Source: JAWLDA01 sp041686855
GTDB lineage: Bacteria > Bacillota > Limnochordia > DTU080 > RSA5
Direction: 5' to 3'
DNA length: 64,000 bases
NCBI GenBank assembly: GCA_041686855.1
Contig: JAWLDA010000004.1
Location: forward strand, 248,001 to 312,000
The translations under genes and the position numbers were made by a program. Positions 6,843 through 15,850 of the stretch are shown here, piece after piece (within the stretch, counting starts at the first letter, position 1; each line of letters starts with the position of its first letter). The notes under the pieces are model-generated. The model was not told where the DNA came from. It did no database searches and saw only the letters and a program-made list of their open reading frames with translations.

Positions 6843-8204
6843 ATGACACGAAGTTGGCGCATCGGCGCATTGCTCGCCGGAGCGGCGTTTGCCGTCCTCC
6901 TCGTGTGGGGACTCAGTCAAATGCAGGCCCGGCGCGAGGCCGAGAACCAGTTGATCAACCGTTACCAGCAGGCGTTCTTTGACTCCATAGGTCACGTTGA
7001 GAATGTGGAAGTGCTCTTGTCTAAAGGGATCGCCAGCTCGGCGCCTGAACAGATCGTCAGCCTCTTCGCCGATTTGGCACGTGAGGCGAGCGCCGCCCAA
7101 GCGAACTTGACCCAGCTCCCCTTGCAACAAGGAACGATGATGCGGACCAGTCGATTCCTGACGCAAGTGGGGGATTTTGCCTACTCGATGACTCGGCAGG
7201 CCGCAGGAGGCAGCCCGCCAGATTCGGACTCGTCCGACTTGATGCAGCGAATGCGTCGTGAGGCTGAGCTCCTCAGCGCTGCTCTCCACCGAATCCAGCA
7301 AGAAGCGGGGGACGGTCCGATGCCGTGGGAGGAGTTGCGGCGCGGTTCCAACGCAACCTTGCGCGAGGATTCCAAACATATTCAGCAGACAGGGTTCACG
7401 CGTCTGGAATCCCACTTTCAACAGATTCCAACGATTCAATACGACGGTCCCTTCTCCGATCACCTGCTGCAGCGGGAGCCGCGCGGCTTGGTTGGTGAGA
7501 GAGTCTCAGAGGCCCGTGCCGAAGAGATTGCCCTCCGTTTCATTGGGGGGAATCGAGAAGCGGGGGCTGAAGCGCAGGCCATACGGCGCGTCGAAGGCGG
7601 TGATATCCCGGCGTACACCATCTCCGTCGACCCTCCGGGAGACCGGGCGGAGGTAGTCATGGATGTGAGCATTAAAGGTGGCCACATCGTCTGGATGATC
7701 GACAAACGTCAGGTCGGAAGTGCGCAGCTGAGTCTGAACGACGCTATCGATCGTGCCCAGCGCTTCCTCGAGGAGCGCGGCTTTGAGAACATGACGCCAA
7801 CCTACGCGTCCCAAGCCGACAATCGAGCAGTGATACCTTTCGTCCCCGAGATCGATGGAGTGCGTATCTATCCGGATCTCCTTAAGGTGACGGTCGCGCT
7901 GGACGACGGCTCGATCGTCGGGTACGAAGCGCTCGGTTATCTCATGTCCCATCAGGAGAGAACGATCGACTCTCCTGAGGTGAGCGCCGCCGATGCTCGG
8001 GAGCAAGTGGCTTCCCGACTGAATGTGACCGACGAGCCGCGCTTAGCCCTGATTCCGACGCCCACATTAAACGAAGTGTTGACTTGGGAAGTGGCCGCGA
8101 CTCACGGCGAGGAGCTCTTTTTGGTATACGTCAACGCGGCGAACGGGAAAGAGGAACAGGTACTGCGTATCGTTCAAACGTCAGAGGGGGACTTGGCACT
8201 CTAG
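6843..8204 (+). CDS. ypeB: Germination protein YpeB
   Basis: YpeB is needed for SleB stability and localisation in the spore; each depends on the other. This 453-residue protein has an N-terminal membrane anchor (IGALLAGAAFAVLLVWGL), a long helical region with FFDSIGHVENVEVLLSK typical of YpeB, and C-terminal PepSY-like repeats beginning near ARAEEIALRFIGG, LNDAIDRAQRFLEERG and SAADAREQVASRL. Length matches the usual family size of about 450. It follows sleB on the same strand with GGGAGG ahead of ATG 6843. Presence of this pair is one of the strongest signs that the organism makes endospores. Confidence 0.95.
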   Translation: MTRSWRIGALLAGAAFAVLLVWGLSQMQARREAENQLINRYQQAFFDSIGHVENVEVLLSKGIASSAPEQIVSLFADLAREASAAQANLTQLPLQQGTMMRTSRFLTQVGDFAYSMTRQAAGGSPPDSDSSDLMQRMRREAELLSAALHRIQQEAGDGPMPWEELRRGSNATLREDSKHIQQTGFTRLESHFQQIPTIQYDGPFSDHLLQREPRGLVGERVSEARAEEIALRFIGGNREAGAEAQAIRRVEGGDIPAYTISVDPPGDRAEVVMDVSIKGGHIVWMIDKRQVGSAQLSLNDAIDRAQRFLEERGFENMTPTYASQADNRAVIPFVPEIDGVRIYPDLLKVTVALDDGSIVGYEALGYLMSHQERTIDSPEVSAADAREQVASRLNVTDEPRLALIPTPTLNEVLTWEVAATHGEELFLVYVNAANGKEEQVLRIVQTSEGDLAL

Positions 8205-8296
8205 TCTAACCTGGCAAGAATCGTTGGCCAACCGACCGGCACGGAGCATAGAGACGGACTCCTCCATCGTACGTTGAGGGTGGGGGGGTTCGTCTC

Positions 8297-9220
8297 GTGT
8301 CTTTCTCGAGTCTTGTCGGTTTCGGTCTGGCGTTTGCGATTTTCATTCTCGGGATCCTCTCACTCAAGAGCTCACTCTCGGCCTTTTCAGAGCGGCTGGC
8401 TCCCCTCCTGTGCCGGGCGTTCGGGCATCCTCTGCTGGGAGTGATGATCGGATTCATCGTCACGGCCCTTGTGCAGAGTTCAAGTGCGACGAATGCTATG
8501 ACCGTGGGGTTTGTGGCCGCCGGATTGCTCAACCTGCCGCAGGCGTTTGCTGTCGTTTTGGGCTCCAACTTGGGGACGACACTGACGGCACACGCGGTAG
8601 CTTACAGCGAGCTGAATGCGGGATTGGCGCTCCTCACACTCTCATTGATGCTTCAGTTGGTGCGCGCAGAAGATGTCAAACGCGTCGGGGCGGCTCTAGG
8701 AAGTGTGGGGGCAATGTTCGTTGGGTTGTGGGCGATTGGCCAAGCGGTTGGAGATCTGGCGGCGACTCCGGTGGGTAGTCGCATGTTTGCACTCTTTGCC
8801 GAGGATCAATTAGGGACACTCCTCTACGCGGCAGCGATCACGGCTATTGCTCAGAGCAGTTCGGCTGTGTCGGCTCTCATGGTCGAGCTGGCGAATACGG
8901 GAGTGATCGGCGTCGACACCGCGATTGTTGGGGTGTTGGGAAGCAACGTAGGCACCGTAGTGACGACGATGATCGCAGGGGCATTCGCAGGGGCCCTCGC
9001 TCGCCGAGTGGCCCTCGCGGACCTCCTCTTTAACGTTGGCAGTGTGGCCCTTCTCTGGCCGTTCCTCGGCCTCTTTATAGCGTGGGTCGCGCAGCTGAGT
9101 GATCACCCCGGGCAGCAGGTCGCGGCGGCCCACACGCTCTTCAACCTCCTTGGGGTCGGTGTGATGCTGCCGTTTATCCGGTCATTCTCCCGACTTATCA
9201 CACGCATTGCACCGATGTGA
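8297..9220 (+). CDS. Na/Pi-cotransporter family membrane protein
   Basis: A 307-residue polytopic membrane protein of the Na/Pi cotransporter II (NptA/PF02690) family. The diagnostic inverted-repeat motifs are both present: VQSSSATNAM in the first half and AQSSSAVSAL in the second, each followed by a GSNLGTT or GSNVGTV segment. About eight hydrophobic segments are visible. The PhoU-like C-terminal domain found in many bacterial members is absent. Starts at GTG 8297 behind a G-rich stretch. Phosphate transport coupled to sodium is the family function; the short, PhoU-less form in spore formers is of uncertain substrate. A strong stem-loop overlaps its stop codon. Confidence 0.85.
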   Translation: MSFSSLVGFGLAFAIFILGILSLKSSLSAFSERLAPLLCRAFGHPLLGVMIGFIVTALVQSSSATNAMTVGFVAAGLLNLPQAFAVVLGSNLGTTLTAHAVAYSELNAGLALLTLSLMLQLVRAEDVKRVGAALGSVGAMFVGLWAIGQAVGDLAATPVGSRMFALFAEDQLGTLLYAAAITAIAQSSSAVSALMVELANTGVIGVDTAIVGVLGSNVGTVVTTMIAGAFAGALARRVALADLLFNVGSVALLWPFLGLFIAWVAQLSDHPGQQVAAAHTLFNLLGVGVMLPFIRSFSRLITRIAPM

Positions 9221-9246
9221 GTCACGCGCCAGGAGGCGCGCGACTC
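9219..9246 (+). terminator. Stem-loop at end of Na/Pi transporter gene
   Basis: GAGTCACGCGCC and GGCGCGCGACTC form a 12-bp stem with one mismatch around loop AGGA. It starts inside the stop codon of the transporter gene. No U-run follows, so it may be a transcript-stabilising 3' hairpin or a weak terminator. Confidence 0.55.
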
Positions 9247-9321
9247 ATCGTCGAACATGCAATCAATTCTTCGTTACACATTTCGCCGGAGTCCCCAATT
9301 GTATAGAGGAGTGAACATTCC

Positions 9322-10563
9322 GTGGCATCGCCGATGCGTGTCGGCCGCGGCCGCTTTTGGCGTCTGCGACTGCTGGGCCTGATTCTGTCCGTCGCCGTCA
9401 TTGGGACGGTTGGGGTGCGCAAACTCGACCCCCTCATCTTTCAGCTCCGCCTGCGGACAGCTGTGGCGACGTTTGGCGTCGAAGAGTCGCGTCTGGACGC
9501 TCAAGGCGTTATCCTCCGACGCGAGCAGGTAGTACTTGCTCCGGCGCCGGGGCGGGTCACTCTCCTGGCCGGCGAGGGGCGTAGAGTGCGTTCGGGCGAT
9601 GTGATTGCCGAACTTAACGACGTCGAGGGTTCAGCCACACGCACCTCCGCCCTTGACGAGATCAACCGAGAGCTCAACCAGGTGCGCGCCTCGATGAGCG
9701 CCCGACTCAGTGAGGTCGATCGTCGGATTAGCCGTCTCGAGGAGCGTCTGGCCGAGGCGGACCGGAGCCTGCGACAGGCGTTGTCCACCGGCGATGAACG
9801 GAGTGTGGAGAGTGCCGCCGCGCAGCGCGACCAAAGCAGCGCCGATCTCGCAGCGGCACAGGCGGAGCGGGTCGGCCTCCAAGAGGAGTTAGCCGCCGCG
9901 GAAGAGGCGTTGGTTGCGCAGCGTGAGAGCGCCCTTAGACTACGACCGTCCGAGATCGCGTTAGTGCGCGCCCCTGCCTCGGGGGTGGTTAGTTTCGCCC
10001 TCGACGGGATGGAAGCGTTGCAGCCTGGGGCTGCGCTGGTCGACGTGAGAGAGCTCACTCCGAGCGATCCGGCCCGGGTGCAAGACGGTGTGAGCGTCGA
10101 GCGCGGTGCGCCGCTCTATCGTTTGGTGGACGCAACGGCGCCGGTCGAACTCGTCATCTCCGCAACTTCATCAACTGTATTTGAGGCCGGGACAAGCCTG
10201 GACGTAGCCTTCGACCACGTACCTGAGCAGCGCTTCGGCGCACGCTTGACCGAAGTGATCAAGGTGGGGCGGGAGTGGTTTGGCCGCCTCGTGCTCGAAA
10301 GTCCCGACCCCAGCCTGGTACACCGCAGGGAAGTGCGCGTCACCTTGTTCGCCAATCGGGCCCAGGGCATCGTCGTGCCCGCCCGCGCTGTCATTGAGAA
10401 TGGAGAGCGGACTGGCGTCTACGTCATGCTGGGGGATCGACCCGTCTTTCGAGAGGTCTCTGTGCTTGGCGGGAATGAACAGCACTTGGTCATTGACGGC
10501 CTCAGCGGAGTGCCGGTCGGAGCCACGGTCGTAAGGAACCCGGCGGTTGTCCTGAGCCGGTGA
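9322..10563 (+). CDS. HlyD-family membrane fusion-like protein
   Basis: A 413-residue protein with an N-terminal transmembrane anchor (LRLLGLILSVAVIGTVGV), a split biotinyl-lipoyl-like domain (VLAPAPGRVTLLAGEGRRVRSGDVI and, after the coiled coil, VRAPASGVVSF), and a long Arg/Glu/Ala coiled coil from about residue 105 to 210. A beta-barrel-like region follows, with IVVPARAVIENG near the end. This is the organisation of periplasmic adaptor proteins, but no transporter partner lies next to it. Similar HlyD-like genes occur just upstream of yggS-sepF in several Bacillota. Start GTG 9322 has GAGGAG 10 bases upstream. Role unknown. Confidence 0.75.
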   Translation: MASPMRVGRGRFWRLRLLGLILSVAVIGTVGVRKLDPLIFQLRLRTAVATFGVEESRLDAQGVILRREQVVLAPAPGRVTLLAGEGRRVRSGDVIAELNDVEGSATRTSALDEINRELNQVRASMSARLSEVDRRISRLEERLAEADRSLRQALSTGDERSVESAAAQRDQSSADLAAAQAERVGLQEELAAAEEALVAQRESALRLRPSEIALVRAPASGVVSFALDGMEALQPGAALVDVRELTPSDPARVQDGVSVERGAPLYRLVDATAPVELVISATSSTVFEAGTSLDVAFDHVPEQRFGARLTEVIKVGREWFGRLVLESPDPSLVHRREVRVTLFANRAQGIVVPARAVIENGERTGVYVMLGDRPVFREVSVLGGNEQHLVIDGLSGVPVGATVVRNPAVVLSR

Positions 10564-10661
10564 CAGGTGCGTATGGGTTCTCGTGAGAAGGAGCGCTTTT
10601 GCGCTGCGACGAATATGCGCTTGGGGGGTAGGTTCAACGTGCGAAGGGGTGGCCCAAGGTT

Positions 10662-11345
10662 TTGAACATCCCGATACGTCAACGAGTCGAACGTGTCCGA
10701 GAGCGCATTGCCGCGGCGTGTGCCCGCTCCGGTCGGTCGGAGGATGAAGTGACGCTCGTGGCCGTCACCAAGACGGTGCCTTTGGAGGTCATCCTTGAGG
10801 CCGTTGAGGCGGGCGTGCAGCATGTGGGTGAGAATCGCGTCCAGGAGGCCCGGGAGAAGCTCCCGCACCTGCCAAGCGGGGTGACTCGCCACTTGATCGG
10901 GCACTTGCAAACCAATAAGGTCCGCTACGTAGGGGATCTCTTTGACGTGGTGCACTCTATCGATCGAGCGCGGATCGCGGTAGAGTTGGGACGCCGAGCA
11001 AGCGCCCAGGGAAGGCGGATGCCCTGTCTCGTGCAGGTGAACGTCGCCGCTGAGAGCACCAAGCATGGAGCGGAACTCGGCGAGGCGACGGCCCTGGTCA
11101 GGGAGGCGGGACAAGTAGAAGGAATACTTGTGCGCGGACTGATGACCATGGCGCCGCACGCTGCGTCTGAATCGGAGCTGCGTCGAGTGTTCAGCGGCTT
11201 GCGGGAGCTGGCGGCACAAGTGAATGAAGCCGGTCTTCCGGGGGTGCGGGTGGAGCATCTCTCGATGGGGATGAGTCAGGATTTCGAAATCGCAATCGAA
11301 GAGGGCGCCACGATGGTCCGAGTCGGCAGTGCCATCTTCCGTTAA
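10662..11345 (+). CDS. yggS: YggS family pyridoxal phosphate homeostasis protein
   Basis: A 227-residue single-domain alanine-racemase-fold protein that binds PLP and keeps PLP and amino-acid pools balanced; it has no known catalytic activity. Family motifs are VAVTKTVP with the PLP-binding Lys, HVGENRVQEAREK, HLIGHLQTNKV, HSIDR, VQVNVAAESTKHG and LSMGMSQDFEIAIEEGATMVRVGSAIF. Starts at TTG 10662, with AAGGGG about 12 bases upstream. It is the first gene of the conserved yggS-sepF-proC-yggT-ylmH-divIVA run. Confidence 0.95.
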   Translation: MNIPIRQRVERVRERIAAACARSGRSEDEVTLVAVTKTVPLEVILEAVEAGVQHVGENRVQEAREKLPHLPSGVTRHLIGHLQTNKVRYVGDLFDVVHSIDRARIAVELGRRASAQGRRMPCLVQVNVAAESTKHGAELGEATALVREAGQVEGILVRGLMTMAPHAASESELRRVFSGLRELAAQVNEAGLPGVRVEHLSMGMSQDFEIAIEEGATMVRVGSAIFR

Positions 11346-11372
11346 ATGCGAGAGTCACCAGGAGGTCGCACG

Positions 11373-11855
11373 ATGCAGCAGCCAAAGGGATTTCTCGATC
11401 GAGTTCTCCAGTTTATGGGAATTCAAGAAGAGACCGAGGAGCCTACCGCCCAGGAGCGCCCCCAACCCGAACCGGCGGCGGCTCCCCAGACACCACGCAG
11501 CCCCAGTCAGGGCAGCACATCGCCGACAGAGCGGCGCAAAGGGCGCTTAGTCAGCTTGCCCGGCCCAAATCGGGATCACTCTCAACTCAAAGTAGCGGTC
11601 ATGCACCCGCGTGATTACGAGGAGGTCGAGCAGATCGCCGACCACCTCAAGGAGCGCCAGCCAGTCATCATCTCGCTCGAGAGACTCGACAAGTCCGTCT
11701 CTCGTCGTATCGTTGATTTCATCAGCGGCGCAACCTATGCTCTCGACGGAGACATTCACCGCATCGGAGAAGGAATCTTTTTAGTGGCGCCGATCAACGT
11801 CTCGATCGACGCCGAACTGGCCCGTTCGTGGCAAGAAGAGGAGTTGTTTTCTTAA
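11373..11855 (+). CDS. sepF: Cell division protein SepF
   Basis: SepF is a cytoplasmic membrane-binding protein that polymerises into rings and anchors FtsZ filaments at the division site. The N-terminus (MQQPKGFLDRVLQFMGI) has the amphipathic membrane-targeting helix. A Pro/Gln-rich linker runs to about residue 70. The C-terminal domain contains VMHPRDYEEVEQIADHL, KSVSRRIVDFISGATYALDG and GEGIFLVAP. AGGAGG lies 7 bases before ATG 11373. It follows yggS closely. Confidence 0.95.
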   Translation: MQQPKGFLDRVLQFMGIQEETEEPTAQERPQPEPAAAPQTPRSPSQGSTSPTERRKGRLVSLPGPNRDHSQLKVAVMHPRDYEEVEQIADHLKERQPVIISLERLDKSVSRRIVDFISGATYALDGDIHRIGEGIFLVAPINVSIDAELARSWQEEELFS

Positions 11856-11857
11856 AC

Positions 11858-12673
11858 ATGGCCTCACGGATCGGATTTATCGGCGCCGGAAGAATGGCTG
11901 AGGCTCTCATCGCCGGAGTCTTGAGTGCAGGGTTGGCGAGCAAAGAGGACGTGATGGCGTCGGATGTGAGCGCGGCTCGACGCGATACAGTCGCCGCCTC
12001 CATGGGCATACAATGTACAGCGGAGAACGAACGCGTCTTCGAGTTCGCTGATACGATCTTTTTGGCGGTGAAGCCCCAACACGCCCCAGCCTTACTGGGA
12101 GACGTAGCACACGCCGTTCAACCGGGCCACCTTTTGGTCTCGATCATGGCTGGTGTCTCCACAAGCATGCTGGAGTCGTGGGTGCCCGAAGCCACGCGGG
12201 TTGTCCGGGTGATGCCCAACACAGCCTGCTTGGTCGGCGCATCGGCCTCTGCGATTGCCCGCGGCGCTCATGCCACGGACGACGATGAGCGATGGGTCCT
12301 CGAAATCTTCGGCGCGGTGGGGCACGCTGTCGCCGTCGACGAATCGCTGATGGACGCCGTCACTGGCCTCTCAGGGAGTGGACCTGCCTACGTTTATACA
12401 CTCATAGAGGCCATGGCCGACGGTGGAGTCGCCGAAGGGCTGCCACGCGAGACGGCTCTGGCCCTAGCTGCACAAACCGCGCTGGGGGCTGCCAAGATGG
12501 TGCTGGAGAGCGGTGAACACCCGGCCGTTCTACGGGATCGCGTCACCTCGCCGGCGGGGACGACCGCCGAGGGGCTGGCTGTCCTGGAGGCGAAGGGCGT
12601 TCGGGACGCGTTTGCGCAGGCCGTACGGGCGGCGGCGCGCCGTTCAAAGAGCCTTGGAGAGGGGACTTCCTGA
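11858..12673 (+). CDS. proC: Pyrroline-5-carboxylate reductase
   Basis: ProC reduces pyrroline-5-carboxylate to proline with NAD(P)H. The N-terminal Rossmann motif is IGFIGAGRMAEALIAG. Further motifs are FLAVKPQ, VRVMPNTACLVGASASAIA and the C-terminal signature MDAVTGLSGSGPAYVYTLIEAMADGGV. The end, LRDRVTSPAGTTAEGLAVLE, holds the conserved oligomerisation segment. The start ATG lies 2 bases after the sepF stop; GAGGAG is rather far upstream, so coupling to sepF is likely. An in-frame GTG at 11828 would overlap sepF. Length (271 residues) is normal. Confidence 0.95.
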   Translation: MASRIGFIGAGRMAEALIAGVLSAGLASKEDVMASDVSAARRDTVAASMGIQCTAENERVFEFADTIFLAVKPQHAPALLGDVAHAVQPGHLLVSIMAGVSTSMLESWVPEATRVVRVMPNTACLVGASASAIARGAHATDDDERWVLEIFGAVGHAVAVDESLMDAVTGLSGSGPAYVYTLIEAMADGGVAEGLPRETALALAAQTALGAAKMVLESGEHPAVLRDRVTSPAGTTAEGLAVLEAKGVRDAFAQAVRAAARRSKSLGEGTS

Positions 12674-12674
12674 T

Positions 12675-12938
12675 TTGCGTTTATCGCTGCTCGTAAGTAC
12701 CTTGTTTGAACTGTACGGGTGGGTCATCTTTGCTCGCTTGATTGTCTCCTGGGTCCGCCTGGACCCGTATCATCCCATTGTTCAATTTTTGTACCGGGCG
12801 ACCGAGCCGGTCCTTCGTCCGGCCAGACAACTCATCCCGCCCGTAGGCGGGCTTGATTTCTCACCCATCATCGTCTTTGTCGTACTCCGCCTCGTCGGCA
12901 GTTTTGTCGTACGACTCTTGTGGTCGATCGGATTGTAG
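12675..12938 (+). CDS. yggT: YggT family membrane protein
   Basis: An 87-residue protein with two transmembrane segments (LLVSTLFELYGWVIFARLIVS and IIVFVVLRLVGSFVV) flanking the family signature YRATEPVLRPARQLIPPVGGLDFSPI. YggT/YlmG proteins sit between sepF/proC and ylmH in Gram-positive bacteria and have been tied to envelope or division functions. The TTG start at 12675 comes immediately after the proC stop, with GAGGGG about 12 bases upstream. Upstream readings in the same frame overlap proC and are not supported. Confidence 0.88.
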   Translation: MRLSLLVSTLFELYGWVIFARLIVSWVRLDPYHPIVQFLYRATEPVLRPARQLIPPVGGLDFSPIIVFVVLRLVGSFVVRLLWSIGL

Positions 12939-12960
12939 GGAATGGGAGACGTGAAACGGT

Positions 12961-13758
12961 ATGGCTCGTCTACTCGACCGTGATGAACTCTTGGCGCACC
13001 TGCGTGGTGACGAGGAGCGTGCGATCGGCGCTCGGATCGTCGACATCGCCGAATCCTCCTTAAAGCAGGGCGAACCTCAAGCGACGGACTTCCTCGACCC
13101 ACTCTCCCAAACAGTCGCCGTCGGTCTGCTCGGCTCCATAGCGGAGGTCTCTTATAAGTCGTTTGGAGGATATCCTAGAGCCGAGCGGAAGCGGCTTTTA
13201 ATCTTTCCGCAGTACTACCTCACAGAGCTCCTGGACGAACCGATCACAGTGCTCGAGATACAGTTAAAGAGCGCATTTGACACTGCCGGCCACCGCGACG
13301 TTCTTGGAGCGTTGCTCGCGACGGGGCTTGGGCGGGAGAAGCTGGGCGACATTATTGTGATGGAGCGCGGCGCGCAGGCCATTGTCGCCAAAGAAGCTGC
13401 TACGTACTTGCGTGATCACCTCGCACAGGTGGGCCGTTCACCGGTCGCCGTCGAGGAGATTGACCCAGAACGTCTCGAGGTGGAGCCCGAACGCGTCAAG
13501 GAGATTCGTTCCACCGTCGCGTCGATGCGGTTGGACGCAGTGGCCGGTTCGGGTTTTGGCACCTCAAGGACAAAGATGGTGCGTGACATCAAGTCGGAAC
13601 GGGTTAAGCTCAATTGGCAACCGGTGACCAATCCTGCGCGTGAGGTCGCCGAAGGCGACGTTATCTCGATCCGCGGGCGCGGACGAGTCGTTATCGAAGA
13701 GGTGTCTGGGACGACGCGTAAAGGACGGTTGAGCTTGTTGTTAAAGCGCTTCAATTAG
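12961..13758 (+). CDS. ylmH: S4-domain RNA-binding protein YlmH
   Basis: A 265-residue cytoplasmic RNA-binding protein of the YlmH family, recently linked to rescue of stalled ribosomal complexes in Bacillus. The N-terminal region has the family FGGYPRAERKRLLIFPQYY motif. The S4 domain lies at about residues 185-250 (VASMRLDAVAGSGFGTSRTK, SERVKLNWQPV, EGDVISIRGRGRV). The start ATG 12961 follows GGGAGA. It lies between yggT and divIVA in the usual order. Confidence 0.93.
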   Translation: MARLLDRDELLAHLRGDEERAIGARIVDIAESSLKQGEPQATDFLDPLSQTVAVGLLGSIAEVSYKSFGGYPRAERKRLLIFPQYYLTELLDEPITVLEIQLKSAFDTAGHRDVLGALLATGLGREKLGDIIVMERGAQAIVAKEAATYLRDHLAQVGRSPVAVEEIDPERLEVEPERVKEIRSTVASMRLDAVAGSGFGTSRTKMVRDIKSERVKLNWQPVTNPAREVAEGDVISIRGRGRVVIEEVSGTTRKGRLSLLLKRFN

Positions 13759-13775
13759 ATGGAGGCATGAGGCGG

Positions 13776-14315
13776 ATGCTGACACCGCGCGATATTCACC
13801 AAGCGTCGTTTAAGCGGGTTTGGAAGGGCTACAGCGCCGAAGAGGTCGACGACTTCCTTCGGCGGGTGGTCCTTGAGTACGAGGCGGTCTACAAGGAGAA
13901 CAAAAGCCTCAAAGAAGAGCTCGAGTCGTTAAAGGAGAAGCTGGAGGAGTACTCTCGCACTGAGCGCAACATCTCCGAGACCCTGGAGATGGCGAAGGAG
14001 ACAGCACGCGCCACCACGGCGGCGGCCGAGAAAGAGGCGAACGCGATTCTCAGGGACGCCCGAGCCGACGCTGAGGAGACCGCTCGCCGAGCAGCCGTCC
14101 AAATCGCGGAGGAGCGCAGACGTCTAGAGGGGTACGTCCAGGAGATCCTGCAACTCCGGCGCCACCTGCTGCAAAGCGCGCAGCAACTCACTGCGCACCT
14201 GCAGGATTTCGACGAACCGGCGCTTGCTGCGCTCGCCGACTCTACTCCGCCTGAACGCGAAGTGGCTGCGAGTGACGATGAGTCCGACGAGACGGAGGTA
14301 CGCCCTAGTGCATAG
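13776..14315 (+). CDS. divIVA: Cell division initiation protein DivIVA
   Basis: DivIVA senses negative membrane curvature at poles and septa and positions division, sporulation or cell-wall proteins. The N-terminal membrane-binding motif is MLTPRDIHQASFKRVWKGYS and continues with AEEVDDFLRRVV. A coiled coil covers roughly residues 30-130, and an acidic tail ends in DDESDETEVRPSA. ATG 13776 was chosen because GGAGG lies 10 bases upstream and it matches the family start; ATG 13767 is only 1 base after the same site. The stop overlaps the next gene's start by 8 bases, an uncommon link to a sugar-acid dehydratase-like gene. Confidence 0.95.
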   Translation: MLTPRDIHQASFKRVWKGYSAEEVDDFLRRVVLEYEAVYKENKSLKEELESLKEKLEEYSRTERNISETLEMAKETARATTAAAEKEANAILRDARADAEETARRAAVQIAEERRRLEGYVQEILQLRRHLLQSAQQLTAHLQDFDEPALAALADSTPPEREVAASDDESDETEVRPSA

Positions 14316-15429
14316 TTTCAAGGGTTACCCTCGTGCCGACGGCGGTGTCGGCACGCGCAATCACGTCGCTGTCCTCGCATCGGTCATCTGTTCGACGACG
14401 CCGGTCCAGGCTATTGCAGATCAAGTGCCGGGCGCGGTGGCGATCGTACATCCACTTGGATGCGCCCAAGTAGGAGACGACTTGCGGCAGACACGCCGGA
14501 GTTTGACGGGCGTGGCCCACAACGATAATGTCGCGTCAGTCCTCGTAGTCGGGCTAGGGTGTGAGAACAATCAACCGGAGGAGCTCGCAGCGTTGATCAC
14601 CTCGCCGAAACCGGTTGAGGTGATCGGCATTCAGGCCCTCGGTGGCAGTGACAAGGTGATCGCAGCCGGGACCCGCACGGTTGGACGCTGGGCAGAGGAG
14701 GCAGCGGGCGCCCTTCGCACCCAGGTTCCTATCAGCCGTCTGCACGTCGGCGTCTTGGGGGTCGATTGGAACCCTGAAAATCCCGATAAGTCGCACGAGA
14801 CCGTCGGTGCTGTCGTCGAACGTCTCGTCGACGCGGGCGCCTGCGTCACGCTCGGTGTGGATCAGAGCCTCGCACCGGCTGGCACGGAACTCGCCGCGCG
14901 GGCGGTCGATGCAGCGACCCGGGAGCGACTCGAGGCCTGGGGGCGGGGGCGAGAGCGCCGGCGCTGGCAAGTAGGACACTCACTCGATCACCACGATTGG
15001 CGGTCCGATGAAGTGCGTCGGGCTCTGCGACTCGCGCCGCTGACCGGCCGCGCTCAGATTCAGAGCGTATTGGAGTACAGCCTCCGACCTGAGGGGCCTG
15101 GGCTGCATCTCATGCAGGCGCCCAGCCATCCCGTTCAGGCGATGGCGGGCCTCGTTGCCGCTGGAGCCACGATCATACTAGTCGTGTCGAATCGCGGCAT
15201 TCTTTCGGGTGCGGTCGGCGCACCCACGATGGTCGTCGTGCCCCGAGCGTCTCAAGGGAGCGCGCTCGACGCGGCGGTCGACCACTATATCGACGAGTCC
15301 GTCGGTGTTGAGGCAGGCGCTGCCTCGGTGTTGGAACGTTTGATTGCCATCGCCTCGGGAGAGCCAAGCCGCCTCGAGGAGGCCGGGTTGCTCGAATTTG
15401 CGATTCCACAGGTGAGCACGCCTTTCTGA
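14308..15429 (+). CDS. UxaA-family dehydratase large-subunit-like protein A
   Basis: A 373-residue relative of the large (C-terminal) domain of altronate/galactarate/sulfolactate dehydratases. It keeps the front signature FKGYPRADGGVGTRNHVAVLASV and the cysteine motifs HPLGCAQVGDD and GLGCENNQ. The second-half motif that reads CGGSDGxSGxTANP in the family is missing; the corresponding stretch reads VTLGVDQSLAPAG. GTG 14308 has GGAGG 9 bases upstream and overlaps divIVA. It precedes a SAF-domain gene and a second large-subunit gene with the opposite pattern of lost residues, so the two may form one enzyme. Substrate unknown. Confidence 0.75.
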   Translation: MHSFKGYPRADGGVGTRNHVAVLASVICSTTPVQAIADQVPGAVAIVHPLGCAQVGDDLRQTRRSLTGVAHNDNVASVLVVGLGCENNQPEELAALITSPKPVEVIGIQALGGSDKVIAAGTRTVGRWAEEAAGALRTQVPISRLHVGVLGVDWNPENPDKSHETVGAVVERLVDAGACVTLGVDQSLAPAGTELAARAVDAATRERLEAWGRGRERRRWQVGHSLDHHDWRSDEVRRALRLAPLTGRAQIQSVLEYSLRPEGPGLHLMQAPSHPVQAMAGLVAAGATIILVVSNRGILSGAVGAPTMVVVPRASQGSALDAAVDHYIDESVGVEAGAASVLERLIAIASGEPSRLEEAGLLEFAIPQVSTPF

Positions 15430-15511
15430 TAGAGCGTTCGTTTTGAAGTAAAGTTTGCTTCGCCTGTGCAAAGGACGTCACGTGTGGCAGACGTCCAAGG
15501 AGGGTGTCCAT

Positions 15512-15850
15512 GTGAAAGCAAGTGAGCCGGAGAGGTTTGCGCGGGCCGTGCGATTACACCCCGACGATACTGTCGCGGTGCTGATCGAGGAGGCCGCGCC
15601 CGGTATGGGCGTGAGTTTTGTGGGTGAGGCCCGGAAAGCGGCGATCGTCGTACAAGAGTCCATTCCTTACGGGCACAAGGTGGCGCTGCGCTCAATGCAA
15701 GGCGGCTCAGCTGTCCTCAAGTATGGCGAACCCATGGGCATCGCTACCCAAGAGATTCGACCGGGCGAGCATGTCCATGTGCATAATGTGCGCGGACTCG
15801 AGAGCAAAGAACGAGGAGGTGGCGGTGTTGGCCACGTTTCGGGGTTATAG
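15512..15850 (+). CDS. SAF-domain small subunit of UxaA-family dehydratase
   Basis: A 112-residue protein corresponding to the N-terminal SAF domain of UxaA/GarD and to small subunits of split dehydratases. The motifs RLHPDDTVAVLIEEAAPG, VVVQESIPYGHKVALR (approximately, from AAIVVQESIPYGHKVAL) and KYGEPMGIATQEIRPGEHVHVHN are typical. GTG 15512 was chosen because AGGAGG lies 8 bases upstream. The 3' end overlaps the following large subunit by 23 bases, with that gene's ribosome binding site inside this one, so expression is probably coupled. Confidence 0.88.
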   Translation: MKASEPERFARAVRLHPDDTVAVLIEEAAPGMGVSFVGEARKAAIVVQESIPYGHKVALRSMQGGSAVLKYGEPMGIATQEIRPGEHVHVHNVRGLESKERGGGGVGHVSGL

